Source of the DNA: Leptotrichia sp. oral taxon 223
GTDB lineage: Bacteria; Fusobacteriota; Fusobacteriia; Fusobacteriales; Leptotrichiaceae
NCBI RefSeq assembly: GCF_013394795.1
Contig: NZ_JABXYU010000001.1
Span: 1,550,001-1,614,000, forward strand
Length of the DNA stretch: 64,000 bases
Direction: 5' to 3'
Below the pieces are notes generated by a model. It did no database searches, was not told where the DNA came from, and saw nothing but the letters and a program-made list of their open reading frames with translations. The translations under genes were made by a program, and so were the position numbers. Of this stretch, positions 43,796-52,593 are shown piece after piece (position 1 is the stretch's first letter; each line of letters starts with the position of its first letter).

Positions 43796-44668
43796 ATGAC
43801 TTTTCAGGAAATTATATTAACTCTTCAAAAGTTCTGGGGAGATAAAGGGTGTATAATATCAAATCCGTATGATATTGAAACAGGTGCGGGAACGTTTAAT
43901 CCAGATACTTTTTTAATGTCGTTAGGTCCTGAGCCTTGGAATGTTGCCTATGTTGAGCCATCACGTCGTCCAAAAGATGGAAGATACGGTGAAAATCCCA
44001 ACAGAGTGTACCAACATCATCAGTTTCAGGTAATTATGAAACCATCGCCAGAAAATATTCAGGAACTTTACTTAGAAAGTTTAGTGGCATTAGGAATTAA
44101 TCCTAAGGAACACGACATAAGATTTGTGGAAGATAACTGGGAAAGTCCTACACTTGGAGCGTGGGGATTAGGATGGGAAGTTTGGCTGGATGGAATGGAA
44201 ATTACACAGTTTACATATTTCCAGCAGGTTGGAGGACTGGAAGTTGACATAGTTCCATCAGAAATAACTTACGGACTTGAAAGAATAGCACTTTACTTGC
44301 AAAATAAGGACGATGTAAAAGATTTGGAATGGACAAAAGGCGTAAAATACGGAGAAAGAAGATTCCAGTTTGAATACGAATTATCAAAATACAGCTTTGA
44401 AGTGGCAGACGTTCCAATGCACTTTCAACTTTTTGATATGTACGAAAAAGAAGCTCAAAATTGCCTAAACAACGACTTAGTATTCCCAGCCTACGAATAC
44501 GTTCTAAAATGCTCGCACACATTCAATAATCTTGACGCAAGAGGAGCAATCAGTACCACAGAAAGAATGTCCTATATTTTAAGAATCAGGGATTTGGCTA
44601 AGAAGTGTGCAGAGAAATTTGTGGAGGCAAGGGAGAGATTGGGATTCCCATTGTTGAATAAAAAATAA
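43796..44668 (+). CDS. glyQ: Glycyl-tRNA synthetase alpha subunit
   Basis: This 290-residue subunit of the heterotetrameric bacterial glycyl-tRNA synthetase carries the class II catalytic core. Typical stretches are [63 protein letters not shown] and [24 protein letters not shown] lies before the ATG. glyS follows after 140 bp. This alpha2-beta2 form is the one seen in most Gram-negative bacteria and Firmicutes. Confidence 0.96.
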   Translation: MTFQEIILTLQKFWGDKGCIISNPYDIETGAGTFNPDTFLMSLGPEPWNVAYVEPSRRPKDGRYGENPNRVYQHHQFQVIMKPSPENIQELYLESLVALGINPKEHDIRFVEDNWESPTLGAWGLGWEVWLDGMEITQFTYFQQVGGLEVDIVPSEITYGLERIALYLQNKDDVKDLEWTKGVKYGERRFQFEYELSKYSFEVADVPMHFQLFDMYEKEAQNCLNNDLVFPAYEYVLKCSHTFNNLDARGAISTTERMSYILRIRDLAKKCAEKFVEARERLGFPLLNKK

Positions 44669-44808
44669 ATGGGGAATATTTTTTCAGTAAAACAAATATT
44701 TAATTACTAAAGAAGAATTTCTTAAAAAATGTAATATTATAGATATTATTTAGAGAAAAAATAGTTAAAAGAAATAAAAATGTAAATTTGTAAAGGAGAG
44801 AATTAATT

Positions 44809-46845
44809 ATGAATTTTCTTTTTGAAATAGGATTGGAAGAATTGCCTGCACGATATGTGGATAAGGCGGAGAAAGATCTGAAAAAAATAATAGAAAATGA
44901 GTTAAAGGCTGAAAGAATCAAGTTTTCAGAAATTGAATCGTTTAGTACGCCTAGAAGGGTTACTGCGATTATAAAGGATTTAGCTGAAAAACAGGATGAT
45001 TTGGATAAAAAAAGCGTAGGGCCTTCGGTTGAGATTGCTTATAAGGATGGGCAGCTTACGAAAGCTGGAGAAGGGTTTGTGAAGTCGCAAGGTGCTACGA
45101 TTGATGACATAAAGATTATTGAAAATGAAAAAGGAAAATATATTTCGATTGAAAAATTTATTGCAGGAAAGAATACTAAGGAGATTTTGCCTGAAATATT
45201 GAAAAATGCGATAAAAAAAATAGAGTTTGAAAAATCAATGAAATGGGCGGATAGAACATTTAGATTTGTAAGACCGATTAAATGGTTTGTAACTTTGTTT
45301 GATAATGGTGAAATTTTGCCTTTTGAGTTTGAAGGGTTAAAAGGCGGGAATAAGACTCGTGGAATGAGATATTTTGCTTCTCAGGACATTGAGATTAATA
45401 ATCCGCTTGACTATGAAAAAATATTGCTTGAAAATTTTGTTATCGTAGATGGTGAAAAAAGAAGAGAAGAAATTTTAAAAAGTATAAAGGAAAATGGTGA
45501 AAAAGATGGCGATACAGCGATAATCAATAAATATTTATTGGATGAAGTGGTTAATGTGGTAGAGTATCCTTATGCAATAAAAGGTGAATTTAGCAAGGAT
45601 TATTTGCAGCTTCCTGAAGATATTATTACGATTACACTGGAAACTCACCAAAGATATTTTCCAGTAAAAGATAAAGACGGTAAATTATCTAATAAATTTA
45701 TTGTTATAAGAAATGCACCTGAATATTCGGAAACTGTAAAAAAAGGGAATGAAAAGGTTGTAGAGCCGAGGCTTGCTGACGCAAAATTCTTCTTTGATGA
45801 AGATTTGAAAAATAAATTTGCAGACAATATCGAAAAATTAAAAGAAGTTACTTTCCAAAAGGATATGGGAACAATTTTTGAAAAAGTTAAAAGAAGTGAG
45901 AAAATTGCTGAATATCTGATTTCAGAGTTAAATTTGACTGATAAGAAAGAAAATATTATAAGAACAGTAGATTTGGCAAAAGCGGATCTTGTTTCAAATG
46001 TAATTGGAGAAAAGGAATTTACAAAATTGCAAGGATTTATGGGTTCGGTTTACGCTGAAAAGCAGGGAGAAGATAAGGATGTAGCACTTGGGATTTTTGA
46101 GCATTACTTGCCACGTTATCAGGGAGATGAACTGCCAACAACTGTGGAAGGTGCCATTGCTGGAATTGCTGATAAGATGGATACAATAATTGGATGTTTT
46201 TCAGTTGGATTAAAACCAACAAGTTCTAAAGATCCTTACGCATTAAGACGTGCGACACAAGGAATTATCCAAGTTATATTAAATTCAAAATTATCCTTTG
46301 ACTACAAAAAATTAATTGAAAAGGCTTATGAAATTTTTTCGGCTGATAAAAAAGTGCTGGAAAAAGACGTTGTGAAGAATGTGACAGAATTCTTTAAGCA
46401 AAGAATAATTAACGTACTTTCTGAAAAATATAAAAAAGATCTTATAAACTATGAGATAAATCTTGAAAGCAATGTTGTGGAACTTGATAAAAAATTATCT
46501 GAGTTGCTGAAATTATCACAAACTGAAAACTTTGAAATTTTGATAAATCTTTTAAAACGTGTAAAAAATATTGTGAAAGATGAAAAAACTGAAAATTTAA
46601 GTATTGACGCTGCATTGTTTGAATCAGAAGAAGAAAAGGCATTGTATAATTTTGCTAGTCAATTGGAAAGCATTGAAAATACAGATTTTTCCAATTATAT
46701 TGGAACATTGCTGAATAATGCAGCTACAATTAATCAGTTTTTTGATAATGTAATTATTAATACAGATGATGAAAAATTAAAAAATAATAGAATTGCATTG
46801 TTGAAAAAATTGGAACTTTCGATTGATAAAATGATAAATATATAA
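44809..46845 (+). CDS. glyS: Glycyl-tRNA synthetase beta subunit
   Basis: This 678-residue beta subunit recognises tRNA(Gly) and completes the enzyme made with GlyQ. The N-terminus NFLFEIGLEELPARYVD, the FVRPIKWFVTLF region, TLETHQRYFPV and GLKPTSSKDPYALRRATQGI are characteristic. The HD-like and anticodon-binding regions fill the C-terminal half. AAAGGAGAG precedes the ATG. It is slightly shorter than the E. coli protein (689), within normal limits. Confidence 0.96.
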   Translation: MNFLFEIGLEELPARYVDKAEKDLKKIIENELKAERIKFSEIESFSTPRRVTAIIKDLAEKQDDLDKKSVGPSVEIAYKDGQLTKAGEGFVKSQGATIDDIKIIENEKGKYISIEKFIAGKNTKEILPEILKNAIKKIEFEKSMKWADRTFRFVRPIKWFVTLFDNGEILPFEFEGLKGGNKTRGMRYFASQDIEINNPLDYEKILLENFVIVDGEKRREEILKSIKENGEKDGDTAIINKYLLDEVVNVVEYPYAIKGEFSKDYLQLPEDIITITLETHQRYFPVKDKDGKLSNKFIVIRNAPEYSETVKKGNEKVVEPRLADAKFFFDEDLKNKFADNIEKLKEVTFQKDMGTIFEKVKRSEKIAEYLISELNLTDKKENIIRTVDLAKADLVSNVIGEKEFTKLQGFMGSVYAEKQGEDKDVALGIFEHYLPRYQGDELPTTVEGAIAGIADKMDTIIGCFSVGLKPTSSKDPYALRRATQGIIQVILNSKLSFDYKKLIEKAYEIFSADKKVLEKDVVKNVTEFFKQRIINVLSEKYKKDLINYEINLESNVVELDKKLSELLKLSQTENFEILINLLKRVKNIVKDEKTENLSIDAALFESEEEKALYNFASQLESIENTDFSNYIGTLLNNAATINQFFDNVIINTDDEKLKNNRIALLKKLELSIDKMINI

Positions 46846-47009
46846 AATTCAGCTTAGAATTAAGAAGTTCTGCCAGATGTAAAAAAATTGAAAAAACTAA
46901 AAAAAAATAAAATTATTTAATGACTGGCAAGTCAAGGGAATTAGGCGTTTTTCGCAAGAGAAAGTGCTTGGTATAAAGGTTAAAGCAAAGTATAACTTGA
47001 ATTTTTTTA

Positions 47010-47125
47010 TTGACTTTTTATTAAAAAAATGGTATGATATGTTTGTAAAACAAAAAAGTTTTAGCTAAAGAATGTTTTTATATAAAAGCTAAAGTATTGA
47101 TTTTTCACCTAAAATATTGTATAAT
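47010..47125 (+). promoter_or_regulatory. Tandem promoters of the ompA-family gene
   Basis: The 357-base gap after glyS holds two well-formed promoters. The first is TTGACT at 47010-47015 with TATGAT at 47033-47038 (17 bases); the second is TTGATT at 47097-47102 with TATAAT at 47120-47125 (17 bases). Direct repeats of AGCTAAAG lie between them at 47063-47070 and 47087-47094. Two promoters suit a highly expressed outer-membrane protein. Confidence 0.6.
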
Positions 47126-47202
47126 TTATTAAGAGGATTAGGAGAAAGCAGTACTAATTTTAAAAGTTAGAGAAAACAAAATGAAATTCAGGAGGAATTG
47201 AA

Positions 47203-48285
47203 ATGAAAAAATTAGTTATTTTAGGAACAGCTTTATTAGCTTTAAATGCTGTAGCATCTGAAGTCCAAATTAAAGGTGGATACGATTTCTACAGAAAATA
47301 CAAAAATGGAAGTAATGATCTTGGTAACGATTTTACAGTTAAAAAAGGACCAACAGCTGGTTTAGAATACATTGTTGACAACCAAGGTGAATTTGAATGG
47401 GGGTTAGGAGCAGAATACAAATTATCAGCTAACTCTGGAAAATTAAAAGTTAAAGACACAAACACAAAAATTGGTAGAAGTGCACCAGTTTATGCTTTAG
47501 GTAAATTCAACTTAATCACTACTAACAGCGGAAATGATGCTTTATACGTATTAGGAAGAGCAGGGTACAACTTTGCTAAAGAATCTAAACAATTCAGTGG
47601 AGATTTAAAAGGTGGATTGTACGTAGCAGCAGGATTAGGAACTGAATTTGGGCCAGTTTCATTAGAAGCTATTTATGAAAGATCAAATGTTAAGTATAAA
47701 TTAGGAAATCTTAGAGAAAGAGATCATATTGATTCAGCAGGAGTTAGAGTAGGATATAGATTTGGACAATTGAAAAATGACAGATCTCCTAAAATCATAA
47801 CTCAAACAGTTGAAGTACCTGTACCAACTCCAGTACCAGCACCAGCACCAACTAATGATATTAAACAACCAAATACTGCTACATTACCATTTAGCTGTTC
47901 AGTAGAAGAAAAGAAATGTGTAATTAGAGGATTTAAAGTTGACGGTAGAGTACCTAACGAAAACGAAGCTGCTGACTTGAGAACTATCGCAGGTGTAATT
48001 AACCAATTCGCTGATGGTGGATCAATTGACTTTGTTGGACATACAGATTCAACTGGATCAGATGCTTATAACCAAAAATTATCAGTAGCAAGAGCGCAAA
48101 ACGTTGCTAGATTGTTAAGAGATTATGGATTGAAGAACTCTATTTCTTATGGAGCAATCACTGGACAAGGAGAAAGCAACCCAGCTGATACTAATGACAC
48201 TGTTCAAGGAAGATACAATAACAGAAGAGTTGAATTATTCTTCCAAAACGTTGACTTTAGTAACGTAAGATTCATTAACCAATAA
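47203..48285 (+). CDS. OmpA-family outer-membrane protein
   Basis: This 360-residue protein has a signal peptide ending at ALNAVAS (residue about 19) and an N-terminal beta-barrel at 20-190 (alternating strands such as VQIKGGYDFYRKYKNG and LYVAAGLGTEFGPVSLEAIYERS). A proline-rich hinge PVPTPVPAPAPTN near 207-219 and an OmpA peptidoglycan-binding domain at about 230-350 (VGHTDSTGSDAYNQKLSVARAQNV and RYNNRRVELFF) follow. It would tie the outer membrane to the wall. Two cysteines in SCSVEEKKCVI may form a disulfide. AGGAGGAAT precedes the ATG. Codon use is regular, as in strongly expressed genes. Confidence 0.92.
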   Translation: MKKLVILGTALLALNAVASEVQIKGGYDFYRKYKNGSNDLGNDFTVKKGPTAGLEYIVDNQGEFEWGLGAEYKLSANSGKLKVKDTNTKIGRSAPVYALGKFNLITTNSGNDALYVLGRAGYNFAKESKQFSGDLKGGLYVAAGLGTEFGPVSLEAIYERSNVKYKLGNLRERDHIDSAGVRVGYRFGQLKNDRSPKIITQTVEVPVPTPVPAPAPTNDIKQPNTATLPFSCSVEEKKCVIRGFKVDGRVPNENEAADLRTIAGVINQFADGGSIDFVGHTDSTGSDAYNQKLSVARAQNVARLLRDYGLKNSISYGAITGQGESNPADTNDTVQGRYNNRRVELFFQNVDFSNVRFINQ

Positions 48286-48320
48286 TCTTTATAAATTAAA
48301 CTAAAAATTTATAAGTATTT

Positions 48321-48352
48321 AGAGAAACATTTAATTATGTTTCTCTTTTTTT
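48321..48352 (+). terminator. Terminator of the ompA-family gene
   Basis: AGAGAAACAT at 48321-48330 pairs perfectly with ATGTTTCTCT at 48337-48346, with a six-base loop and a T-run. Confidence 0.85.
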
Positions 48353-48440
48353 GTTTATATTAATTTTATTAAAAAGTTTATAAAAAATTTATATAAACAT
48401 TGATTTTTAATGCAATAAATGATATTATTTACATATACTT

Positions 48441-48510
48441 GAGGCTGTCTAAAATCAAACTGGTAAAAATTAAATAAATCTACAGTTTGAGTAGCAGAGT
48501 TATAATTTGA
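48441..48510 (+). repeat. Dispersed intergenic repeat copy upstream of ptsH
   Basis: GAGGCTGTCT followed by AAAATCAAACTGG and AAAATTAAAT and TTTGAGTA matches, block by block, the copy at 60118-60209 and more loosely those at 23694 and 57391. Here the copy ends at the ribosome site of ptsH. Confidence 0.5.
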
Positions 48511-48522
48511 GGAAGGGCAATT

Positions 48523-48816
48523 ATGAAGGAAATTATTGTGGAAATAAAAAATGAGCAGGGAGTTCATGTACGTCCAGCAGGGCAAATTGTGAAAATTGCA
48601 AAACGATACAAAGCAGCTTTGGAAATAGAGAAAGTTGGGGAAAATGAAATTGTCGATGGGAAAAATGTGTTTGGAATAATGACTCTTGGAGCTGCGAAAG
48701 GAGAGAAATTAAAACTTAGGGCAGTTTCAGAAAATATGGAAAATATTGAGGAAGAAAACAGACTATTGGAGGAATTAAGACAAATAATTGAAATTGATAA
48801 GTTTTTTGAAAAATAA
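48523..48816 (+). CDS. ptsH: HPr-like phosphocarrier protein
   Basis: This 97-residue protein matches HPr, which takes phosphate from Enzyme I and gives it to EIIA proteins such as UlaC and the EIIA domain at 61294-63501. The phospho-histidine is His15 in GVHVRPAGQIVKIA, with Arg17 conserved. The position equal to the Ser46 regulatory site of Gram-positive HPr is Asn48 (GKNVFGIMTLG), so control by HPr kinase at that site is not expected. It has a somewhat longer C-terminus than typical (85-90). GGAAGGGC precedes the ATG. rpsA follows after 65 bases. Confidence 0.85.
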   Translation: MKEIIVEIKNEQGVHVRPAGQIVKIAKRYKAALEIEKVGENEIVDGKNVFGIMTLGAAKGEKLKLRAVSENMENIEEENRLLEELRQIIEIDKFFEK

Positions 48817-48846
48817 TTTTATAAACAAAATATAAAGAAGGGAGAA

Positions 48847-48875
48847 AGAACTGACTTTTATAGACAGTTCTGGAG
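48847..48875 (+). promoter_or_regulatory. Hairpin abutting the rpsA ribosome site
   Basis: AGAACTG at 48847-48853 pairs perfectly with CAGTTCT at 48865-48871, and the ribosome site GGAG (48873-48876) follows at once, seven bases before the start codon. Ribosomal protein S1 represses its own translation in E. coli through a structured leader, so a similar role here is possible but inferred. Confidence 0.45.
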
Positions 48876-48881
48876 TGCAAA

Positions 48882-50684
48882 ATGAACGAAAAAGAATTTG
48901 AAGTATTGTTGGAAGATTATTTGCCAGAGGAAAAAAAATCTGGAGATGTAGTGGAAGGAATAATTACTAGAAAAGAGCTGGATTTTGGATTTCTTGATTT
49001 GAATGCAAAAAAAGAAGGAAGAATTTATGCAAGCGAAGTTAAAGATTTTGAAATAGGAGATAAAATTGAAGTAAAAGTTTTAAGGGAAGATGATGAGAAC
49101 ATTATTGTTTCAAAATTTTTATTAGATAAGGCAAAGGAACTTGCTTCATTTAATGTAGATGACATTGTAACTGGAGAAATTATTAAGAAAATTAAAGGTG
49201 GATATACTGTGAGAATTGGAAAAAATGAGGCATTTCTACCATTTTCACTTGCCAGATTTGACAAAAATAAGGACTATACAGGGCAAAAATTTAAATTTTT
49301 AATAAAAGAAAAAAATAAAAGCAATATAACAGTTTCAAGAAGCGATTTAATAAAAATTGAAGAGGAAAAATATTTTGAAAATGTAAATATTGGGGATGTT
49401 GTTACTGGAAAAGTTAAGGAAATATTTGATTTTGGAATTATTTTAGACTTAGGGGCAACTAGCGGATTTATTCATATATCGGAAGTTTCTTGGAATCAAG
49501 TTGATAATTTGACTGAAAGATACAAAGCTGGTGATGAAATAAGTGCAAAAATTATCGAAAAGGATGCTGAAAAAAACAGATTAAAATTAAGCATAAAACA
49601 ATTGTCGGAAGATCCTTGGATTCCATTTGCAGCAAGTCATAAGGTAGGAGATATAGTGGAAGCGGTTGTAAAAGATGTGCTTGATTTTGGGCTGGTTGTA
49701 ACTGTTGACGGTATTTCTGGATTTGTACATGTTTCAGAGCTTGCTTGGCATAATGGGGCTAAGGAACTTAAAAATTACAAGGAAGGGGATAAATTTTCTG
49801 CAAAAATTATTCAAGTTGAAGATGGAAAGAAAAATGTCAAGCTAAGTGTAAAACAGTTGTCAGAAAATCCGTGGGACACAGTTAAGGAAAAATACCATAT
49901 TGGAGATATTATAGAAAAACCGATAACAGAAGTGTTTGATTTTGGATTTTTAATCTCACTGGAAAAGGACATTGATGGACTTTTACATGTATCTGACTTG
50001 TCCTACAAGAGAGAAGCGAATTTATCTTCAAAATATAAGGCAGGAGATTTGATTAAATTTAAAATAGTTGACTTTAATGATGAAAAAAATAGAATCACGT
50101 TGAGTGCCAAGGCGTTGCTTGATGACAGATGGGAAGTTCTTGAGGAAATTTATGACTTTGATAAATCTTTTACTGGAAAAGTTATGAATGTTCAGGATTA
50201 TGGAATTTTTGTAGAACTGGAAAAAGGGATTGAAGTATTTATTCACAAAAATGAATTTTCATGGGACAGAAAAGAACATAAGGAATACAAAGTTGGCGAC
50301 GAAGTGGAATTTAAGGTAATCGTGGTTGACAAACTGGATAAAAAATTGTCTGGAAGTATTAAGCAGCTGCAAAAATCACCTTGGAAGGAAGCAATTGAGC
50401 AATATAAGAAAGGAAATACTGTAAATACTGAAATTGTGGAAATTCAGGAAAACTTTGTGCTTGTTAAACTGACAGACAGATTTAACGGAATTATACCAAA
50501 ACGTGAATTGACAGAGGAATTTTTGAAGGATATTTCTGAAAAATTCTCAGTTGGAGATAAAGTTGAGGCTGTAATTACAGATATTAATGAAAAGAGAAAA
50601 TCAATTGCATTGTCTGTAAAAAAAGTTCAGGAAATGGCAGAGAAAAAAGAGATGGATGAACTTATGAAAGTTTATGGAGTCTAA
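48882..50684 (+). CDS. rpsA: Ribosomal protein S1 family protein
   Basis: This 600-residue protein is built of seven S1 RNA-binding repeats. Each begins with a glycine-valine strand, for example GDVVEGIITRK near residue 21, GDVVTGKVKEIFDFG, GDIVEAVVKDVLDFG and GDIIEKPITEVFDFG, and most end in a HVSELAW-like strand. It would hold mRNA on the 30S subunit during initiation. In some Fusobacteria and Clostridia S1 is fused to IspH; here it is free-standing, and the partner upstream is HPr. The length is near that of E. coli S1 (557) plus one repeat. Confidence 0.88.
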   Translation: MNEKEFEVLLEDYLPEEKKSGDVVEGIITRKELDFGFLDLNAKKEGRIYASEVKDFEIGDKIEVKVLREDDENIIVSKFLLDKAKELASFNVDDIVTGEIIKKIKGGYTVRIGKNEAFLPFSLARFDKNKDYTGQKFKFLIKEKNKSNITVSRSDLIKIEEEKYFENVNIGDVVTGKVKEIFDFGIILDLGATSGFIHISEVSWNQVDNLTERYKAGDEISAKIIEKDAEKNRLKLSIKQLSEDPWIPFAASHKVGDIVEAVVKDVLDFGLVVTVDGISGFVHVSELAWHNGAKELKNYKEGDKFSAKIIQVEDGKKNVKLSVKQLSENPWDTVKEKYHIGDIIEKPITEVFDFGFLISLEKDIDGLLHVSDLSYKREANLSSKYKAGDLIKFKIVDFNDEKNRITLSAKALLDDRWEVLEEIYDFDKSFTGKVMNVQDYGIFVELEKGIEVFIHKNEFSWDRKEHKEYKVGDEVEFKVIVVDKLDKKLSGSIKQLQKSPWKEAIEQYKKGNTVNTEIVEIQENFVLVKLTDRFNGIIPKRELTEEFLKDISEKFSVGDKVEAVITDINEKRKSIALSVKKVQEMAEKKEMDELMKVYGV

Positions 50685-50761
50685 TTTTATTAGTAAATAA
50701 AAAAATGTGATTTTAGCATTTAAACATATATAATATATATAGCTGAGTATAAAAAATAAAT

Positions 50762-50790
50762 TTTACATAATTTTAAAAAAGTGCTAAAAT
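50762..50790 (+). promoter_or_regulatory. Promoter of ilvE
   Basis: TTTACA at 50762-50767 and TAAAAT at 50785-50790 are 17 bases apart, 46 bases before the start codon. Confidence 0.6.
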
Positions 50791-50836
50791 ATAAAAGTAA
50801 ATATTAGAATACTGAAATATATGGAGGTAAAGTTAG

Positions 50837-51775
50837 ATGGCAAAAACAGAATTTATGAAATTTGCATATTTCGATAAGGAAATAGTGGAATTTGAAAAAG
50901 CGACAGTTAGTATTGCAACACATAGTTTACAATATGGAACAACTTGTTTTGGTGGAATCAGAGGATATTACAGAAATGGGAAAGTAGCAATTTTTAGACT
51001 GAAAGATCACTACATTAGATTAATGAATGCATCAAAAATGCTAGGATTTGAATATTTCATTACTTGGGATGAATTTAAGGATATTGTTACAGAATTAGTT
51101 AAAAAAAATGATGTAAAGGAAGATTTTTACATGCGTCCATTCGTTTTCTGCAAGGAGCCTAGATTGTCGCCTAAAAAGGCAGGGCTAGACTTTGATTTGG
51201 CAATTTACATGTTGCCGCTTGCAGATTATGTAAGTTCAGAAGGTGGATTGAACCTGATGAGCTCAACTTACAGAAAGTACAATGATTCATCAATTCCTAC
51301 AAAGGCAAAAGCAGGAGGTTCATACATTAACTCATTCCTTGCAACAAGTGACGCTCAAAGAAATGGTTATGATGACGCATTGATGTTTGATGATGCAGGA
51401 AATGTGGTAGAAGTGTCAGTTGCAAATATAATCCTTGTTTACAGAGATCAGATAATAATTCCTGATACTGGAAATGCGGCTCTTGAAGGAATTACAGTAA
51501 GATCAGCATTGGAATTGCTTGAACACAATGGATATAAAATAACTCGTGGAAAAATTGACAGATCAATGGTTTTCTCAGCTGATGAGTTATTGGTAACAGG
51601 AACAGCAATGAAAATTACTTATGCAGAAACATTAGACAGACGTCCTATCGGGCAACTGGACTTTAATGCAAAACCAAAAGCAGGTAAATTTCATAAATTG
51701 TTAAAATCAGAATATGAAAAAGTAATCAATGGAGAACATGAATTGTCTTCTGAATGGTTATTTATTGTAGAATAA
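50837..51775 (+). CDS. ilvE: Branched-chain amino acid aminotransferase
   Basis: This 312-residue fold-type IV PLP enzyme transfers amino groups between glutamate and leucine, isoleucine or valine. The lysine in KAKAGGSYINSFLA is the likely PLP-binding residue, and LEGITVRSALELLEHNGY and TGTAMKITYAETLDRRPIG match the family. ATGGAGGTAAAG precedes the ATG. It has its own promoter and terminator. No other branched-chain amino acid genes are nearby, so it may serve mainly in amino acid breakdown or salvage. Confidence 0.92.
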   Translation: MAKTEFMKFAYFDKEIVEFEKATVSIATHSLQYGTTCFGGIRGYYRNGKVAIFRLKDHYIRLMNASKMLGFEYFITWDEFKDIVTELVKKNDVKEDFYMRPFVFCKEPRLSPKKAGLDFDLAIYMLPLADYVSSEGGLNLMSSTYRKYNDSSIPTKAKAGGSYINSFLATSDAQRNGYDDALMFDDAGNVVEVSVANIILVYRDQIIIPDTGNAALEGITVRSALELLEHNGYKITRGKIDRSMVFSADELLVTGTAMKITYAETLDRRPIGQLDFNAKPKAGKFHKLLKSEYEKVINGEHELSSEWLFIVE

Positions 51776-51780
51776 AATAG

Positions 51781-51826
51781 AAGTGCACCGGAAATGTTTG
51801 AAAAAGGCATTGAAGGTGTACTTTTT
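51781..51826 (+). terminator. Terminator of ilvE
   Basis: AAGTGCACC at 51781-51789 pairs with GGTGTACTT at 51815-51823 (one wobble) and T follows. Confidence 0.75.
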
Positions 51827-51955
51827 ATATTTGAATCTTATTTAAAACGGAATAAATATTAGCTTTAAGCAGAATTTATTATTAGTAATAATTTTTTTAT
51901 TATTTGAAAAAAAAACTTGTATTTGAAGAAAATTGAGAGTAAAATATAATTGAAA

Positions 51956-52089
51956 GATGGGAAAGAAAAATAATTGAGAATTACCGAAAGGCACATAAAG
52001 ATGAGAACAAGATTGGTGTTTCTTGGGAAATTAAATAATAATGTAAAATTTGGGAAGAGAGATGGTTAATTAAAATCATCTCTCTTTTT
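51956..52089 (+). ncRNA. Candidate small RNA between ilvE and the phosphatase gene
   Basis: A TTGAAG-16-TATAAT promoter at 51923-51950 predicts a transcript starting near 51956. It ends at a strong intrinsic terminator at 52055-52089, with AAGAGAGATG and CATCTCTCTT arms of ten bases. The roughly 134-base product has a small internal hairpin (CAAGA/TCTTG). It contains a 22-codon frame at 52001 with only a weak ribosome site and no hydrophobic character, so I favour a non-coding RNA. The terminator also serves the convergent phosphatase gene. Confidence 0.45.
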
Positions 52090-52099
52090 ATTTATAAAT

Positions 52100-52564
52100 T
52101 TAAATATTCAAATCATTCTTTTTAATAAACTCTAGTAATGCACTGCAACCTTTCACAACATCATCATAAGTTGTATCAAAATCGCCAGTAAACCAAGGAT
52201 CTTTAATTTCTCGTTTTTCTCCTGCGTATTCCAGCAGCATTTTTATTTCGCCTTTATTTTTATTGTCTGCAAAAAAATTTATGCTTTCTATATTGCTTTT
52301 ATCCATCCCAATAATATAATCGGCATTTAAGTCATCATTATTCAAAATTCTCGAATACATTCCTGCGACATCAATTCCTTCTTTGGCAAGCCTGGTTTTA
52401 GTACCATTATGGACTGGATTTCCGTGTTCCCATGAACTTGTCGCTGCTGAATCAATAATGATTTTGTCAGAAAGGCTTTCTTTTTTTACCATTTCCCGAA
52501 AGACTGCTTCTGCCATTGGGGAACGGCATATATTGCCTAGACAGACAAATAACACTTTTACCAT
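52100..52564 (-). CDS. Low-molecular-weight protein-tyrosine phosphatase
   Basis: This 154-residue cytoplasmic phosphatase has the CX5R active-site loop CLGNICRS at residues 8-15 and the general-acid aspartate in DPWFTGDFD near 125. Such enzymes dephosphorylate bacterial tyrosine kinases that control capsule synthesis, or act in stress. I chose the ATG at 52564 because GAGG sits five bases upstream; a GTG at 52570 overlaps that site. The sirtuin gene lies 29 bases upstream on the same strand, so these two regulators of protein modification may be cotranscribed. Confidence 0.92.
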   Translation of the reverse strand: MVKVLFVCLGNICRSPMAEAVFREMVKKESLSDKIIIDSAATSSWEHGNPVHNGTKTRLAKEGIDVAGMYSRILNNDDLNADYIIGMDKSNIESINFFADNKNKGEIKMLLEYAGEKREIKDPWFTGDFDTTYDDVVKGCSALLEFIKKNDLNI

Positions 52565-52593
52565 TTTCACCTCTTTATTTATTTTAATTCTAA

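Noticed and set aside
51999-52070. A 22-codon frame within the candidate small RNA, considered as a third toxin
   Set aside because: It is charged rather than hydrophobic, its ribosome site is weak, and there is no antisense promoter or anti-ribosome-site stretch.
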